A stretch of 64,000 nt of DNA from Candidatus Nitrohelix vancouverensis (lineage in GTDB: Bacteria > Nitrospinota > Nitrospinia > Nitrospinales > VA-1): assembly GCA_015698305.1 (NCBI GenBank), contig CP048620.1, positions 2,812,001 to 2,876,000 of the forward strand. Direction: 5' to 3'. Shown one piece after another: positions 54,076-62,508 of this stretch. The position numbers and the translations under genes are program-made. Below the pieces are notes generated by a model. That model saw only the letters and a list, made by a program, of their open reading frames with translations. It made no database searches and was not told the DNA's origin. The stretch's first letter is position 1. The number at the start of each line of letters is the position of its first letter.

Positions 54076-56481
54076 TCACCAGTTGAACGTATAGGCAATG
54101 CGCGCAGTGGCGCCACGAGCGGTGATATTACTGGTATTATTGCTGTTACGAAGCAACTGACCGAACACGGTCTTGTACTGGTTGTTCAACAGATTTTCAA
54201 CGCCGACCTTCAGCTTGCCATGACCGAGATCGAAGCCGCCGTATAGGTCGACGACGGTATAGTCGCTGACCTCGCGCCCGCCGAAGCTGATATTGTCATC
54301 GGCGGCAGAGGTGCGATTGCCCGAGTAGAGAGCATGAAGGCGCAGGTTCCACCAATCGCTCGGATGATATTCCATGTAGCCGGTGAGCTTGAGCGGCGGA
54401 ATGCGGAAGCCGTCCAGAGCGATATCATCGCCGCCGCTCGGATTCGCGCGTATGCCCTCCAGCCAGGTGAAGGTACCGCCCATATCGAGTTGATCGCTGA
54501 ATGCATAATCGGCGGTCGCCTCGACGCCATAAATCTTCTCGGTTGTGCGCGCCTGGGCAATCGTGAAGTTTTCTATGAAGATGTTCCCCTCGTCGGACTC
54601 GCTGTAAAAGCCTGCGATGCTGGCCCTGAGCCTGTCCCAGGACCTTCTGATTCCGATCTCGACGTTGTCTGTGATTCGCGGATTGAGACTGGCATTGTCA
54701 GAAGAAAAACCCACCCCCGCCAAACGCAATTGCAGTCCAATGTCCGGCAGTTCGAAGGACTGGGAAAAATTCGCGTAGACGTCGACGTCCTCTACCGGTG
54801 TGACAACCGCACCCACGTTGAATGTGGTCTCTGCATAGTCGATTTCACCGCCTTCGATATTGTTGCCCGCGCCGAGCGTTGTAAAAGCTCCGTAGCTGAC
54901 ATCAACGATCTCGTGACGCAGACCGCCGCGCAAGGTCAACCAGTCAACGGGGTTGGCCTCCAGTTGAGCAAATACGCCGTAGGAGTTGGTCGTCATCTTG
55001 GGAACGTAGGTCTTCTCTGCATTGGTGACCACAAAGTCGGTCCCGCCGGAAGAATCGAAAATCGTTCCGTTAAAAACCGTAGCGGGCTGTTTGACGTCCT
55101 CGCTTTTAACATCCGCTCCCCAGAGTAATTTGGCATTGATCGACTCGAGTCCAATAATGGGCGTGTCCACCGTGACACGACCGCCATAGACCTCGGACAC
55201 CAGAAACGTCTGAATCACCGCGTTAACGCTACCGATCGTCCGCCCATCAAAAGGAGAGAATCGCGTCTCGTAGTCGCGGAAATAGGCCTGAGTCTTCACG
55301 GAACTTCCAAACAACTCCCGATTGCTATAATTGAGATTGAGTATGAGATTCTCGCGCCCGGCCTGGTTCTCAAGCGACAGGCCGCTGAGCGGACGCGATT
55401 TCACGGAACCTTTCGCAAAATTAGTGACGGTCGGATCTGAAACGAAATCCGTATCCTGCTCGGAGTCCAGATAGCTCGCAGAAAATTGCACGCGCTGATC
55501 GGACCACTCGTAGCCGATCTTGGCAAGCAAATCCACGGTCCTTGTGTCCGACAAATCGCCTTGGCTCGGCTCGGGAGCGATGCGGTCGGCATCCGCGTCG
55601 AAAAAACCCTGGGTCTGCTCGCCGGAGAAGGATAGGAGATAGTCAACGTCGTTTTCCTTGCCGCTGACTTGTTGTTCCATTCGCCCGGATAGCGCGTCGT
55701 GACCCACTCTGGAGAGACCACTGCTACCGGCCATCGTGGTTTTGAAAACCGGCTCCCCTGTTTCGCCCTTCAGGGTATTGATGTGAATAATTCCGCCCGC
55801 CGCGCTGTCGCCATACAAGGCGCTACCGCCGTGGACCACCTCGATGCTCTCGATGTTGGACGGCGTGATATTGAACAGATCGCGCGATACATTGCGACTG
55901 GTATTCAGCGGCACGCCGTCAATGAGCACAAGCACGTCGCGCCCGCGAAGCCTCTGACCGAAATTGGAAAGCGTCTGGCTGGAGGGAGACATACCCGGCA
56001 CGAGCTTGGCGATCATGTCTGCGAGACCGTGCGAGGTCTCCTGTTGCCTCATGATCTCATCCTTGGGGATGACTGTGACGTTGCGAGACAATGTGTCTAG
56101 CGAGCCGCCTTCACGCATGCCCGCAACCTGAATCGGCTGAAGAGATATTACCTCTGCATCCACTCTCACCACGCCGGAATCCGTAAACCGGGCCGTCAAG
56201 CCCGTCCCGGCAAACAAAATTCTCAAAGCCTGTTTGGCAGTGTATTCTCCCGCAAGAGCGCCAGAGCTAATGCCATTTAGTTTATTGAAATCGTAGAAAA
56301 CCTGAACGCCGGTCTCTTCGGCAAATTTCAAAACCGCGGCATTGAGTTCCTGCGAAGGAATATTGAGATTGAAGGTCTGCCCCGATTGAGCAAAGGCGCT
56401 TCTGGTTTCCCCAGCTATCAAAAGGACTATTAAACTCAACGCGATTAAACACAGGTTGCGACCGCTTATGCTTCTTCCCAT
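54076..56481 (-). CDS. TonB-dependent siderophore receptor with STN signalling domain
   Basis: An outer-membrane receptor of about 801 residues. A signal peptide ends near AFAQ. Residues 35-105 are the secretin/TonB STN domain (FNLNIPSQELNAAVLKFAEETG), which contacts FecR. A TonB-box-like PIQVAGMREGG and the plug domain follow, then a 22-strand barrel that ends ARIAYTFNW. The STN domain together with adjacent FecR and FecI genes means that binding of the ferric ligand induces the set. The ligand is unknown. The start is either ATG 56481 or 56493. Confidence 0.9.
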   Translation of the reverse strand: MGRSISGRNLCLIALSLIVLLIAGETRSAFAQSGQTFNLNIPSQELNAAVLKFAEETGVQVFYDFNKLNGISSGALAGEYTAKQALRILFAGTGLTARFTDSGVVRVDAEVISLQPIQVAGMREGGSLDTLSRNVTVIPKDEIMRQQETSHGLADMIAKLVPGMSPSSQTLSNFGQRLRGRDVLVLIDGVPLNTSRNVSRDLFNITPSNIESIEVVHGGSALYGDSAAGGIIHINTLKGETGEPVFKTTMAGSSGLSRVGHDALSGRMEQQVSGKENDVDYLLSFSGEQTQGFFDADADRIAPEPSQGDLSDTRTVDLLAKIGYEWSDQRVQFSASYLDSEQDTDFVSDPTVTNFAKGSVKSRPLSGLSLENQAGRENLILNLNYSNRELFGSSVKTQAYFRDYETRFSPFDGRTIGSVNAVIQTFLVSEVYGGRVTVDTPIIGLESINAKLLWGADVKSEDVKQPATVFNGTIFDSSGGTDFVVTNAEKTYVPKMTTNSYGVFAQLEANPVDWLTLRGGLRHEIVDVSYGAFTTLGAGNNIEGGEIDYAETTFNVGAVVTPVEDVDVYANFSQSFELPDIGLQLRLAGVGFSSDNASLNPRITDNVEIGIRRSWDRLRASIAGFYSESDEGNIFIENFTIAQARTTEKIYGVEATADYAFSDQLDMGGTFTWLEGIRANPSGGDDIALDGFRIPPLKLTGYMEYHPSDWWNLRLHALYSGNRTSAADDNISFGGREVSDYTVVDLYGGFDLGHGKLKVGVENLLNNQYKTVFGQLLRNSNNTSNITARGATARIAYTFNW

Positions 56482-56493
56482 CCCACCCCCCAT

Positions 56494-56812
56494 TTGGTTA
56501 TCTTTATTGCGAGTGAATACTCGCTTTGAATTATTTCGGGTTTGTTCTTTACTAGCTATCTTGTTGACGATCCTAGAGAGGGAATACAGTAATGCGCAGG
56601 GACTTTTTTCTCGGGAGGAAGGAGATTCTAGAAATTATACCTGTCCGGCATGATGCGTAAATCGCCGGAAAGGGAATCAGACCTCCCCAACATTAAGTTT
56701 CGTCTTGATTTTGAATGAAGACTTGGGACAGGCGGGAGAGCTGTTTTTTTCCGACAGATCAATTCCTCAATCATCTCCCTTTCAGGGCTGGATGCCAGGG
56801 ATCTGCTAACTA
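56494..56812. other. Intergenic region between receptor and fecR
   Basis: 319 bases without a credible gene. It contains a perfect short inverted repeat (GCGAGT-GAAT-ACTCGC, 56509-56524) close to the receptor start. The promoter of the receptor, read by the FecI-type sigma factor, should lie here. I cannot name its motif. Confidence 0.5.
56509..56524. repeat. Short perfect inverted repeat near the receptor start
   Basis: GCGAGT and ACTCGC with a four-base loop, 28 bases upstream of the ATG at 56481. It could be an operator or a small mRNA hairpin. Confidence 0.35.
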
Positions 56813-57817
56813 TCAGTAGAGGAGAGTGACAAAAGGAAATATCTGAACGGATTGCGCGCCAACCTCAGCGGCGATGGTGTCTGCGGCGCCGCCAAGACGG
56901 TCAATATGGAAGACTCCGCTGACCTGACGACCGGACAGAGCCGCGTCGCTAATCAGAATGCGACTGCGACGATATCGGTTCAGACTATCAACAACCTCAG
57001 ACAAGGGAACCCGGTCGAAAACAAGTTGCCCCCGCTGCCAGGAGGCCTCGCTCTCAAGGTCCACCGTTGTGACAGGGCCGAGCGCTTTTGCCTTGCTTAA
57101 GTGAATGGCGTTGCCGGGATGGAGCAGGATTGGCGATTGCTCTGGTGCGGCTCTCTCCGAGGCGGAAACTTCAACCCTGTGTTCCAGAACGGTGACATTG
57201 ACCGCGTCGCCATCACGTCGGACAATGAATTCTGTGCCGAGGGCTTTTGCCTCCCAGTTGGCGGCTTCGACCACAAATGGCGGCAAAACGCCGTTGGATG
57301 GAGCTACTTTGAAAGCCGCCTCCCCTTCGATCAATTTGATCCGCCTTTGCCTATCATCGAACTGGACTGCAATGGCCGTCCCCGTATTCAGTTGAACGGA
57401 ACTGCCATCTGCGAGAGCGACCGTACTGATTTGACCTGCGCTTGTGTAGTAATCTGCTGTGATGATAACAAGGGGATTGATGCGAAAAAAACTTGTAACT
57501 ACGAATAACAACAGTATCGACGCCGCAATTGTTGTAATAAATCTGGCTCTGGGTTTGGCCGCTGGCGGGAATGTTTTAAATTGACGCTTTTGAATCTTGG
57601 CAGATGAAGGTAAATCTTCCCGGGTCAATTTCCCAAGTTCATCCCATGTCTGGCAGGCAAGCTGATAAGCCGCTTCGTGTTGAGCGCTTTGCATGCGCCA
57701 AGCTTCGAGACGGGCGCGTTCAGCCGGGCCGAAGTCAGGCGAACCTTGTCGCATAACCCATAAAGATGCTTGCGCGTCAATTTCTACAGCGCCCTTTTCT
57801 TCTTGATTCATCAGCAT
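56813..57817 (-). CDS. FecR-type anti-sigma / sigma regulator
   Basis: A 334-residue inner-membrane protein that carries the receptor's signal to the sigma factor. The cytoplasmic N-terminal domain (DUF4880-type) holds ASLWVMRQGSPDFGPAERARLEAWR. One transmembrane helix is near residues 93-112 (ITTIAASILLLFVVTSFF). The periplasmic FecR domain includes VALADGSSVQLNTGTAIAV and EAAFKV. It is downstream of the sigma gene (71 bases) and upstream of the receptor gene. Confidence 0.9.
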   Translation of the reverse strand: MLMNQEEKGAVEIDAQASLWVMRQGSPDFGPAERARLEAWRMQSAQHEAAYQLACQTWDELGKLTREDLPSSAKIQKRQFKTFPPAAKPRARFITTIAASILLLFVVTSFFRINPLVIITADYYTSAGQISTVALADGSSVQLNTGTAIAVQFDDRQRRIKLIEGEAAFKVAPSNGVLPPFVVEAANWEAKALGTEFIVRRDGDAVNVTVLEHRVEVSASERAAPEQSPILLHPGNAIHLSKAKALGPVTTVDLESEASWQRGQLVFDRVPLSEVVDSLNRYRRSRILISDAALSGRQVSGVFHIDRLGGAADTIAAEVGAQSVQIFPFVTLLY

Positions 57818-57888
57818 TCCAGTTCATTGATGATTGCACATAAATAGATGACGAACCAGAATTGGTTTTACCATAGCGAAACTTGGAA

Positions 57889-58389
57889 TTAAATGGATTT
57901 CACGCACTGCATGGCTTGGCAGAGGGCCTTGGCTAAATGCTTTTGAACCGTACTCTCCGATATCTTCAAACGGTCGGCGACTTCTACGTAAGTCAGACCT
58001 TCCATGCGGTTCAATTCAAAAACCTGCCGCGTCAAAGGGGAGAGACGTTCAATAGCTCCAAGCAGGAGCCTGATTCGTTGCTTGCTGGAAACGGTGTCTT
58101 CAAGGCCGGGAGAATGATCTTTTACATGCGCAAGCTCCTCGTGATCCGTAGGATAAGTTTGTCGTCGTTTTTCCTTGCGAACATGGTCGATCACCAAATT
58201 TTTAGCGATTTGGTACAGGTAAGGGCGAGGGTTCTGGACAATCGTCGTTTGCTCGGCCAAACGCAAAAAAATTGTTTGCATCAGATCTGAGGCGGTTTCC
58301 TGACACCTCACCTGGCGGAGCAAATAGCCCATCAACTCCTTGCTATATAATTGGAAAATATTTCTTAGTTCGATTTCACTCAAACCCAC
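57889..58389 (-). CDS. FecI-type ECF sigma factor
   Basis: A 166-residue ECF sigma factor. Region 2 holds LLRQVRCQETASDLMQTIFLRLAEQ, and region 4 holds LSPLTRQVFELNRMEGLTYVEVADRLKISESTVQKHLAKAL. It should direct transcription of the receptor gene when iron is short and the ligand is present. A Fur-box-like site lies 58-76 bases upstream of its start. Confidence 0.92.
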   Translation of the reverse strand: MGLSEIELRNIFQLYSKELMGYLLRQVRCQETASDLMQTIFLRLAEQTTIVQNPRPYLYQIAKNLVIDHVRKEKRRQTYPTDHEELAHVKDHSPGLEDTVSSKQRIRLLLGAIERLSPLTRQVFELNRMEGLTYVEVADRLKISESTVQKHLAKALCQAMQCVKSI

Positions 58390-58446
58390 TCCCTCATTTC
58401 GAGAAATATAATAATTTAAGCATCATCATAATTCGCGCATTGTAAT

Positions 58447-58465
58447 AATAATGATAACCATTTTC
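58447..58465 (-). promoter_or_regulatory. Fur-box-like site upstream of fecI
   Basis: AATAATGATAACCATTTTC matches 16 of the 19 bases of the consensus Fur box (GATAATGATAATCATTATC). It lies 58 to 76 bases upstream of the sigma-factor start, consistent with iron repression of fecIR. Confidence 0.65.
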
Positions 58466-58673
58466 AATATCAAAATTAAGCGAATATAACTTATTCGTTA
58501 ATAATCCTGAAAAAGACCCTCGAATGAAGGTTTTTCAAGATGAATTGTCAAAATTCCGGCTTTCTGATTGAGCATTACTTTAGCTACTATGATTGATTAA
58601 AAAAACACTGAACGAGGGATGGAATCGTTTTCCAAGCTGAAGCGACCGTCGGAACGGCGAGAGGAAGAATGCA

Positions 58674-58712
58674 GGGAGCGCGGCGATCCAGCGCCGTCAA
58701 GCCCTTTCAAAA
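58674..58712. repeat. Dispersed repeat, copy 4, partial
   Basis: It contains GGAGCGCGGCGATCCAGCG followed by GCCCTTTCA, matching the left arm and spacer of copy 2. It lies just past the end of the unassigned operon. Confidence 0.6.
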
Positions 58713-58734
58713 ACGTTCTCGAGCGCATCCTTAA

Positions 58735-59904
58735 TCAAAACTCAGCGGCTAGGTCGAATGGCGCTAAGAAGTCCTGCACCATTTCATTATTGTGAGCGCG
58801 GCGTGTCACCATTTGCTTGGCAAAGGCGATCTTCCTTATCTTGTCCCTACCCTGAAGCTGACTGAATGTTATGGGTTCGGGCAGGTTATCGACGATGGTA
58901 TTCTTCAGCCAGTAATCCCACATATTGTCGGGAAAGGGGGGGAGTTTTCTTTTTTTGAACTTAAACTCGGGCTTGTCAAAAAGGAGATAAAGAAACAAGG
59001 TAGGCGCAGGGTAAATGGTGATGTCTTTTTCGTCGACCTGAAAGTCATACATATAGCCCCATATGATGGATTCAAAGGTCTTGATCATTGCGTCGCGCGG
59101 CGAAAGACTTTGATTGTTCAGCATGATCAAAGTTTCGTTCAAATCAACTGACCGGGCGGAGGCGCGGTATTCGGCTTTACCGAGAGCCTGCATGATGATA
59201 TCCAACTCCTCCATACTTTTATAAATTCCCGTATTCAATCCAAAAATAATATGCCTCAATTTCAGCTTGACCAGTTTGGTCTGCATGTTCGCATAAGAAT
59301 GCAATGTGTCGAGCAACTGAGCGTCGGGCATTTTGCTTTCCTCCGGCCCCGCCATCATTTCCGCCACGGAAACTTCATTGGATTTTTTAATTTTATCAGC
59401 AAGGCCTTTAATCAGATATTCTTCGCCAAGAGCGATTTGCGGGGCGTAAGCTTCCACCAGTCCCTTGATCCGCGCATTGCGACTGGCCTGCGCGGCCTTC
59501 AAGGTCAGCTCTTCGATGGTCCGCAAAGCGCTAACGGCTCCCTTGGTTGTGGTGATCCGCGCGACAGGCACGGCTTTTGTCAGGGCTTTGCCTGCGGGCA
59601 GAGCTAGGATGTTCAGCCTCTGCGCAATCACGCTCAAGCCCTTCAAGGCGCCGGCGGCCACCAGCGCTTCCGGGAGCAGAAAAATTGTCGCCGCGATCAC
59701 AAAATCAAAAAGCATCGCTTCGACTCCGGGCGAACTCTCGGCGTAAACTTTTTCGTTGAGGAACTTGATTCGGGTGGATGTGACCTGCTGGACGGCGGTT
59801 TGCACCATCAGCTTGAAATCTTCCCATTCCGCTTCCTGTTCGAGCTCGGCCTCCTGCAAGGCCCAAATCACTTCCAGTTTACGTTTTTCAAATTCTGCCG
59901 ACAT
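58735..59904 (-). CDS. Unassigned operon protein A, 389 residues
   Basis: I do not recognise this protein. Residues 1-55 are charged helix. Residues 63-90 form a strongly hydrophobic stretch (VEAMLFDFVIAATIFLLPEALVAAGALKGL) that could insert into a membrane. Residues 100-185 form a further amphipathic helical region, and the C-terminal half is soluble and proline/aromatic-rich near 300-340. No signal peptide or catalytic motif is visible. It is the last gene of a six-gene minus-strand operon, 19 bases after gene B. Confidence 0.6.
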   Translation of the reverse strand: MSAEFEKRKLEVIWALQEAELEQEAEWEDFKLMVQTAVQQVTSTRIKFLNEKVYAESSPGVEAMLFDFVIAATIFLLPEALVAAGALKGLSVIAQRLNILALPAGKALTKAVPVARITTTKGAVSALRTIEELTLKAAQASRNARIKGLVEAYAPQIALGEEYLIKGLADKIKKSNEVSVAEMMAGPEESKMPDAQLLDTLHSYANMQTKLVKLKLRHIIFGLNTGIYKSMEELDIIMQALGKAEYRASARSVDLNETLIMLNNQSLSPRDAMIKTFESIIWGYMYDFQVDEKDITIYPAPTLFLYLLFDKPEFKFKKRKLPPFPDNMWDYWLKNTIVDNLPEPITFSQLQGRDKIRKIAFAKQMVTRRAHNNEMVQDFLAPFDLAAEF

Positions 59905-59923
59905 TTCGCACCCCCTTGATTGG

Positions 59924-60247
59924 CTATTTGTGAATCAGGCTACCAACATGCCTCGCCTGTTGTTCATTTTCTAGATGAAACTGGACGACGACGCCCTTTT
60001 GCGCCAGCGATACCAGAGGAGCGAGAGCGCTTTGTTTTTCCGTGGATAAAATAAATTGCTCTATATCTGAAGAATGCCCAGTGTGCGAAGAATGCACCTT
60101 GAGACATACCCCCTGCCCCACGGATACGTTCTGCTTCTTTCGGTTGCGACCAAAGACAGGACGCTGGACAGCAAGAGTTTTTAGAATGCGGCGCCAGCCC
60201 CAGCAGATGACACCCCAAATCCATGCTTCCGTTTTTGAAGGTTTCAT
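59924..60247 (-). CDS. Unassigned operon protein B, 107 residues
   Basis: Unrecognised. The N-terminus has a tryptophan-rich, partly hydrophobic stretch (AWIWGVICWGWRRIL, residues 8-22) that could sit on a membrane surface. The rest is soluble. The ATG at 60247 overlaps gene C's stop by four bases (ATGA), so translation of the two is coupled and the start is well supported. Gene A follows after 19 bases. Confidence 0.6.
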   Translation of the reverse strand: MKPSKTEAWIWGVICWGWRRILKTLAVQRPVFGRNRKKQNVSVGQGVCLKVHSSHTGHSSDIEQFILSTEKQSALAPLVSLAQKGVVVQFHLENEQQARHVGSLIHK

Positions 60248-61668
60248 CGGAACAGACTCACCCAATTATAAATTGCATTGAACAGCTTGAAAAAATATTC
60301 CGAAGTTTCCTGATCCAGTTTGCTTGAAAGCGCCGACGCATTCCCAAAAAACAAGACATCAAGGCTCGAGCTGTCGAGTTCAGGAGGAAATTCTTCGCTC
60401 AAGCTCTGACCGGGTTCAAAAATAAATTTAACTCGCAATATCAGGATTCGCTCAGCGCCGAGCATGCTCCCACGCAAAACTATGACATCGGTATCCTTGA
60501 ATTTGCCGCCGGATTTTTCCTTGCGTTTCGTTCTGAACACCAGACAGTCATCGGAACAATTTTCAAGATAAGCCGTGATCTGATCGTCATCAGGAAACGT
60601 GTCTTTCTTTTTGAGCGATCTTCCCAAAGCCGTCTTCTCCAGTTCGCGGCGCAATTTTTTCAGCACATTGGAATCATGAAGTTTTGAAACGAAGATATCC
60701 TTCAACTCGCTTCCCACCAGAAAGTCGGGAATTTTGGAAGTCACCCGCATACGCGGCCTTTCTTCGCCATGGACCGCTTCTAATTTCATCCTCAATTGGA
60801 AAGCATCCTCTTCGTCATCGAAAGCAATATTCCCGTCTGCGTTGAGCCGGAGAACCGCATCAGAGTGAAAGTTATCCACCTGGTGAAGGGTGAGCAAGGG
60901 GGGATAGGAACCAGCAGGGAGGTCTAGATTGCTCGCGGCGGTGACATAGGTTTCACGCAATTTTTGCAGAATGGAGATCACATCGTGATCCGGCTGTGTG
61001 TGATCAGACAGGGGAATGAGCGCGCCCTCTCCTTCGTCGAAATCCCAGAGCGCCCATTCTCTCAATATTTCCATCATGCTGTTGAACGCCTCGATACTGA
61101 GGGAGTCTTTTTTATTCTCGATCAATCGCGTTTTTTTCCCAGGCGGCGTATAGCATAAAATGACAGACTTTTTATTCCTGTCGTCCTGCGAATACGCAAA
61201 GACGCCTTTGGTCTCGATATCCAAAGACAGCAACATCGAATTCGACGGAGCAGGACGGAATGCCTGATCGAGGAGGCTGTGCCTCCTCAGCTGATTCGAT
61301 AAAGGGGAACTATGGATGAATGGAGGGGAACAGAAAAACAGCTCCGTGGCTTTGACATCGTCCCGTTCCATTCGTTCCGCTTCAGGAACCGGAAGGAATC
61401 GGACTGACAAATTGAAGTCTACCAGTACTTTTTCAGGGCCCTGCTTTTTTAGTAAAAATAACAGGGAGCCGCTTTTACTTTTAGAAATCGTAAAATTTAA
61501 ATCAAACTGGAGGGGACCGATGAAAAAAAAATCATGAAAGAAGGCCGGTTCTGCTTCGTCGCGTTGTTGAGAAACTTCCAGCAATTCCAGATTTGCCGCG
61601 ACAAGCCCCTGGCTCAAATCCCCCACAACTTCGGAAAGCGCCTCTAAGCGATCATTCACATCAACCAT
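60244..61668 (-). CDS. Unassigned operon protein C, 474 residues
   Basis: Unrecognised and without signal peptide or membrane helix. Residues 5-95 look like the short module also seen in D, E and F: a helix (LSQGLVAANLELLEVSQQ, 18-35), a strand pair (LQFDLNFTIS, 53-62; VDFNLSVRFLPVP, 83-95). A larger C-terminal part of about 370 residues contains more strands and charged helices, with LKKLRRELEKTALGRSLKKK near the middle. The gene overlaps B and lies 37 bases after D. Confidence 0.6.
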   Translation of the reverse strand: MVDVNDRLEALSEVVGDLSQGLVAANLELLEVSQQRDEAEPAFFHDFFFIGPLQFDLNFTISKSKSGSLLFLLKKQGPEKVLVDFNLSVRFLPVPEAERMERDDVKATELFFCSPPFIHSSPLSNQLRRHSLLDQAFRPAPSNSMLLSLDIETKGVFAYSQDDRNKKSVILCYTPPGKKTRLIENKKDSLSIEAFNSMMEILREWALWDFDEGEGALIPLSDHTQPDHDVISILQKLRETYVTAASNLDLPAGSYPPLLTLHQVDNFHSDAVLRLNADGNIAFDDEEDAFQLRMKLEAVHGEERPRMRVTSKIPDFLVGSELKDIFVSKLHDSNVLKKLRRELEKTALGRSLKKKDTFPDDDQITAYLENCSDDCLVFRTKRKEKSGGKFKDTDVIVLRGSMLGAERILILRVKFIFEPGQSLSEEFPPELDSSSLDVLFFGNASALSSKLDQETSEYFFKLFNAIYNWVSLFR

Positions 61669-61705
61669 TTTAAAATGCCCCCGGTTTTATATTAGGCATG
61701 CATGG

Positions 61706-62425
61706 CTATTCATCATCATCTTCATCATTTTTAAACGACAAGGCCTCTGGCGGCAAAGGCGCGGCAATGATTTCAAATTGAATGCTTTGCTCGTTGAGTT
61801 CTTTGGACGTTGTTTTTTTAGAAGCCACAATCACATTCAATTTGCCGCTCGATTCATTATCCAACGCCACCTTGAGTTCGGCGGTTAATTTTGGTATGCG
61901 AAATACCGTAGGAAACACATAGTCCTTGTCCTGATTCTCCAGATTGTACTCGCGGGAAACATAGTCCATCATACGCTGTGTTTCCACCATGCTTTTCCCA
62001 ATGTCCGCCAGAAATTTTGCGAATTGTGAAAACTCCTTGTGAGATGCAGGCGGACCGGCTTTGACAAAGCTATCCAATTCAGCGTCCTTCTTCGCTTTCC
62101 TTTTGGCCTGCCTGGATTGTCGCTGAGTTTTCTCTTTTTCCCGCTCCGCTTTTCTCCGGGCCTCTTTCTTTTCCCTTTCTGACTTTCTTTGGGCCTTTTC
62201 TTTTTCTCGTTCGGCTTTTCTTTTAGCTTCCGCCCTGTCTTTTTCCGCCTTTCTCCGAGCCTTGTTTTTTTCTCTTTCTATTAGATTTTGCTCTCTCTCT
62301 TCTGCTTTAGCGGATTTTTTCTGAGATTTAGCGGCTTGTCGCTCCGCGCGTTTTTGAGCGCGATCAGCTTGCCGGTCCGCTTTCTTCGCAGACCGTTTGC
62401 CTGACGTCGTCTTCTTCGTAGCCAT
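61706..62425 (-). CDS. Unassigned operon protein D, 239 residues, Lys/Arg/Glu-rich helix
   Basis: Residues 1-115 are almost wholly K, R, E and A, with an internal repeat (RKAEREKEKAQRKSEREK-like units, about 20 residues). This is the pattern of a long single alpha-helix. Residues 130-225 carry a compact domain: a helix with GKSMVETQRMMDYVS (143-157), strands FRIPKLTAELKVAL (174-187) and SIQFEIIAAPLPPE (214-227). The end is acidic (KNDEDDDE). No known family is recognised. The gene follows E after 83 bases. Confidence 0.65.
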   Translation of the reverse strand: MATKKTTSGKRSAKKADRQADRAQKRAERQAAKSQKKSAKAEEREQNLIEREKNKARRKAEKDRAEAKRKAEREKEKAQRKSEREKKEARRKAEREKEKTQRQSRQAKRKAKKDAELDSFVKAGPPASHKEFSQFAKFLADIGKSMVETQRMMDYVSREYNLENQDKDYVFPTVFRIPKLTAELKVALDNESSGKLNVIVASKKTTSKELNEQSIQFEIIAAPLPPEALSFKNDEDDDE

Positions 62426-62508
62426 GAACTGATCCTTATTTATCGCCCACGCTAACGGAATCCATCAGCGTGGGCGTCATTGTCAAATTTCAACAAACCT
62501 GATCTTAA

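Larger units (their letters stand above)
58390..58734. other. Intergenic region with Fur box and a repeat copy
   Basis: 345 bases without a gene. It is AT-rich near the sigma gene. It contains a Fur-box-like site (58447-58465), a perfect inverted repeat CGAATA-TAACT-TATTCG (58481-58497), and a partial dispersed repeat near 58674-58712. Confidence 0.6.
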
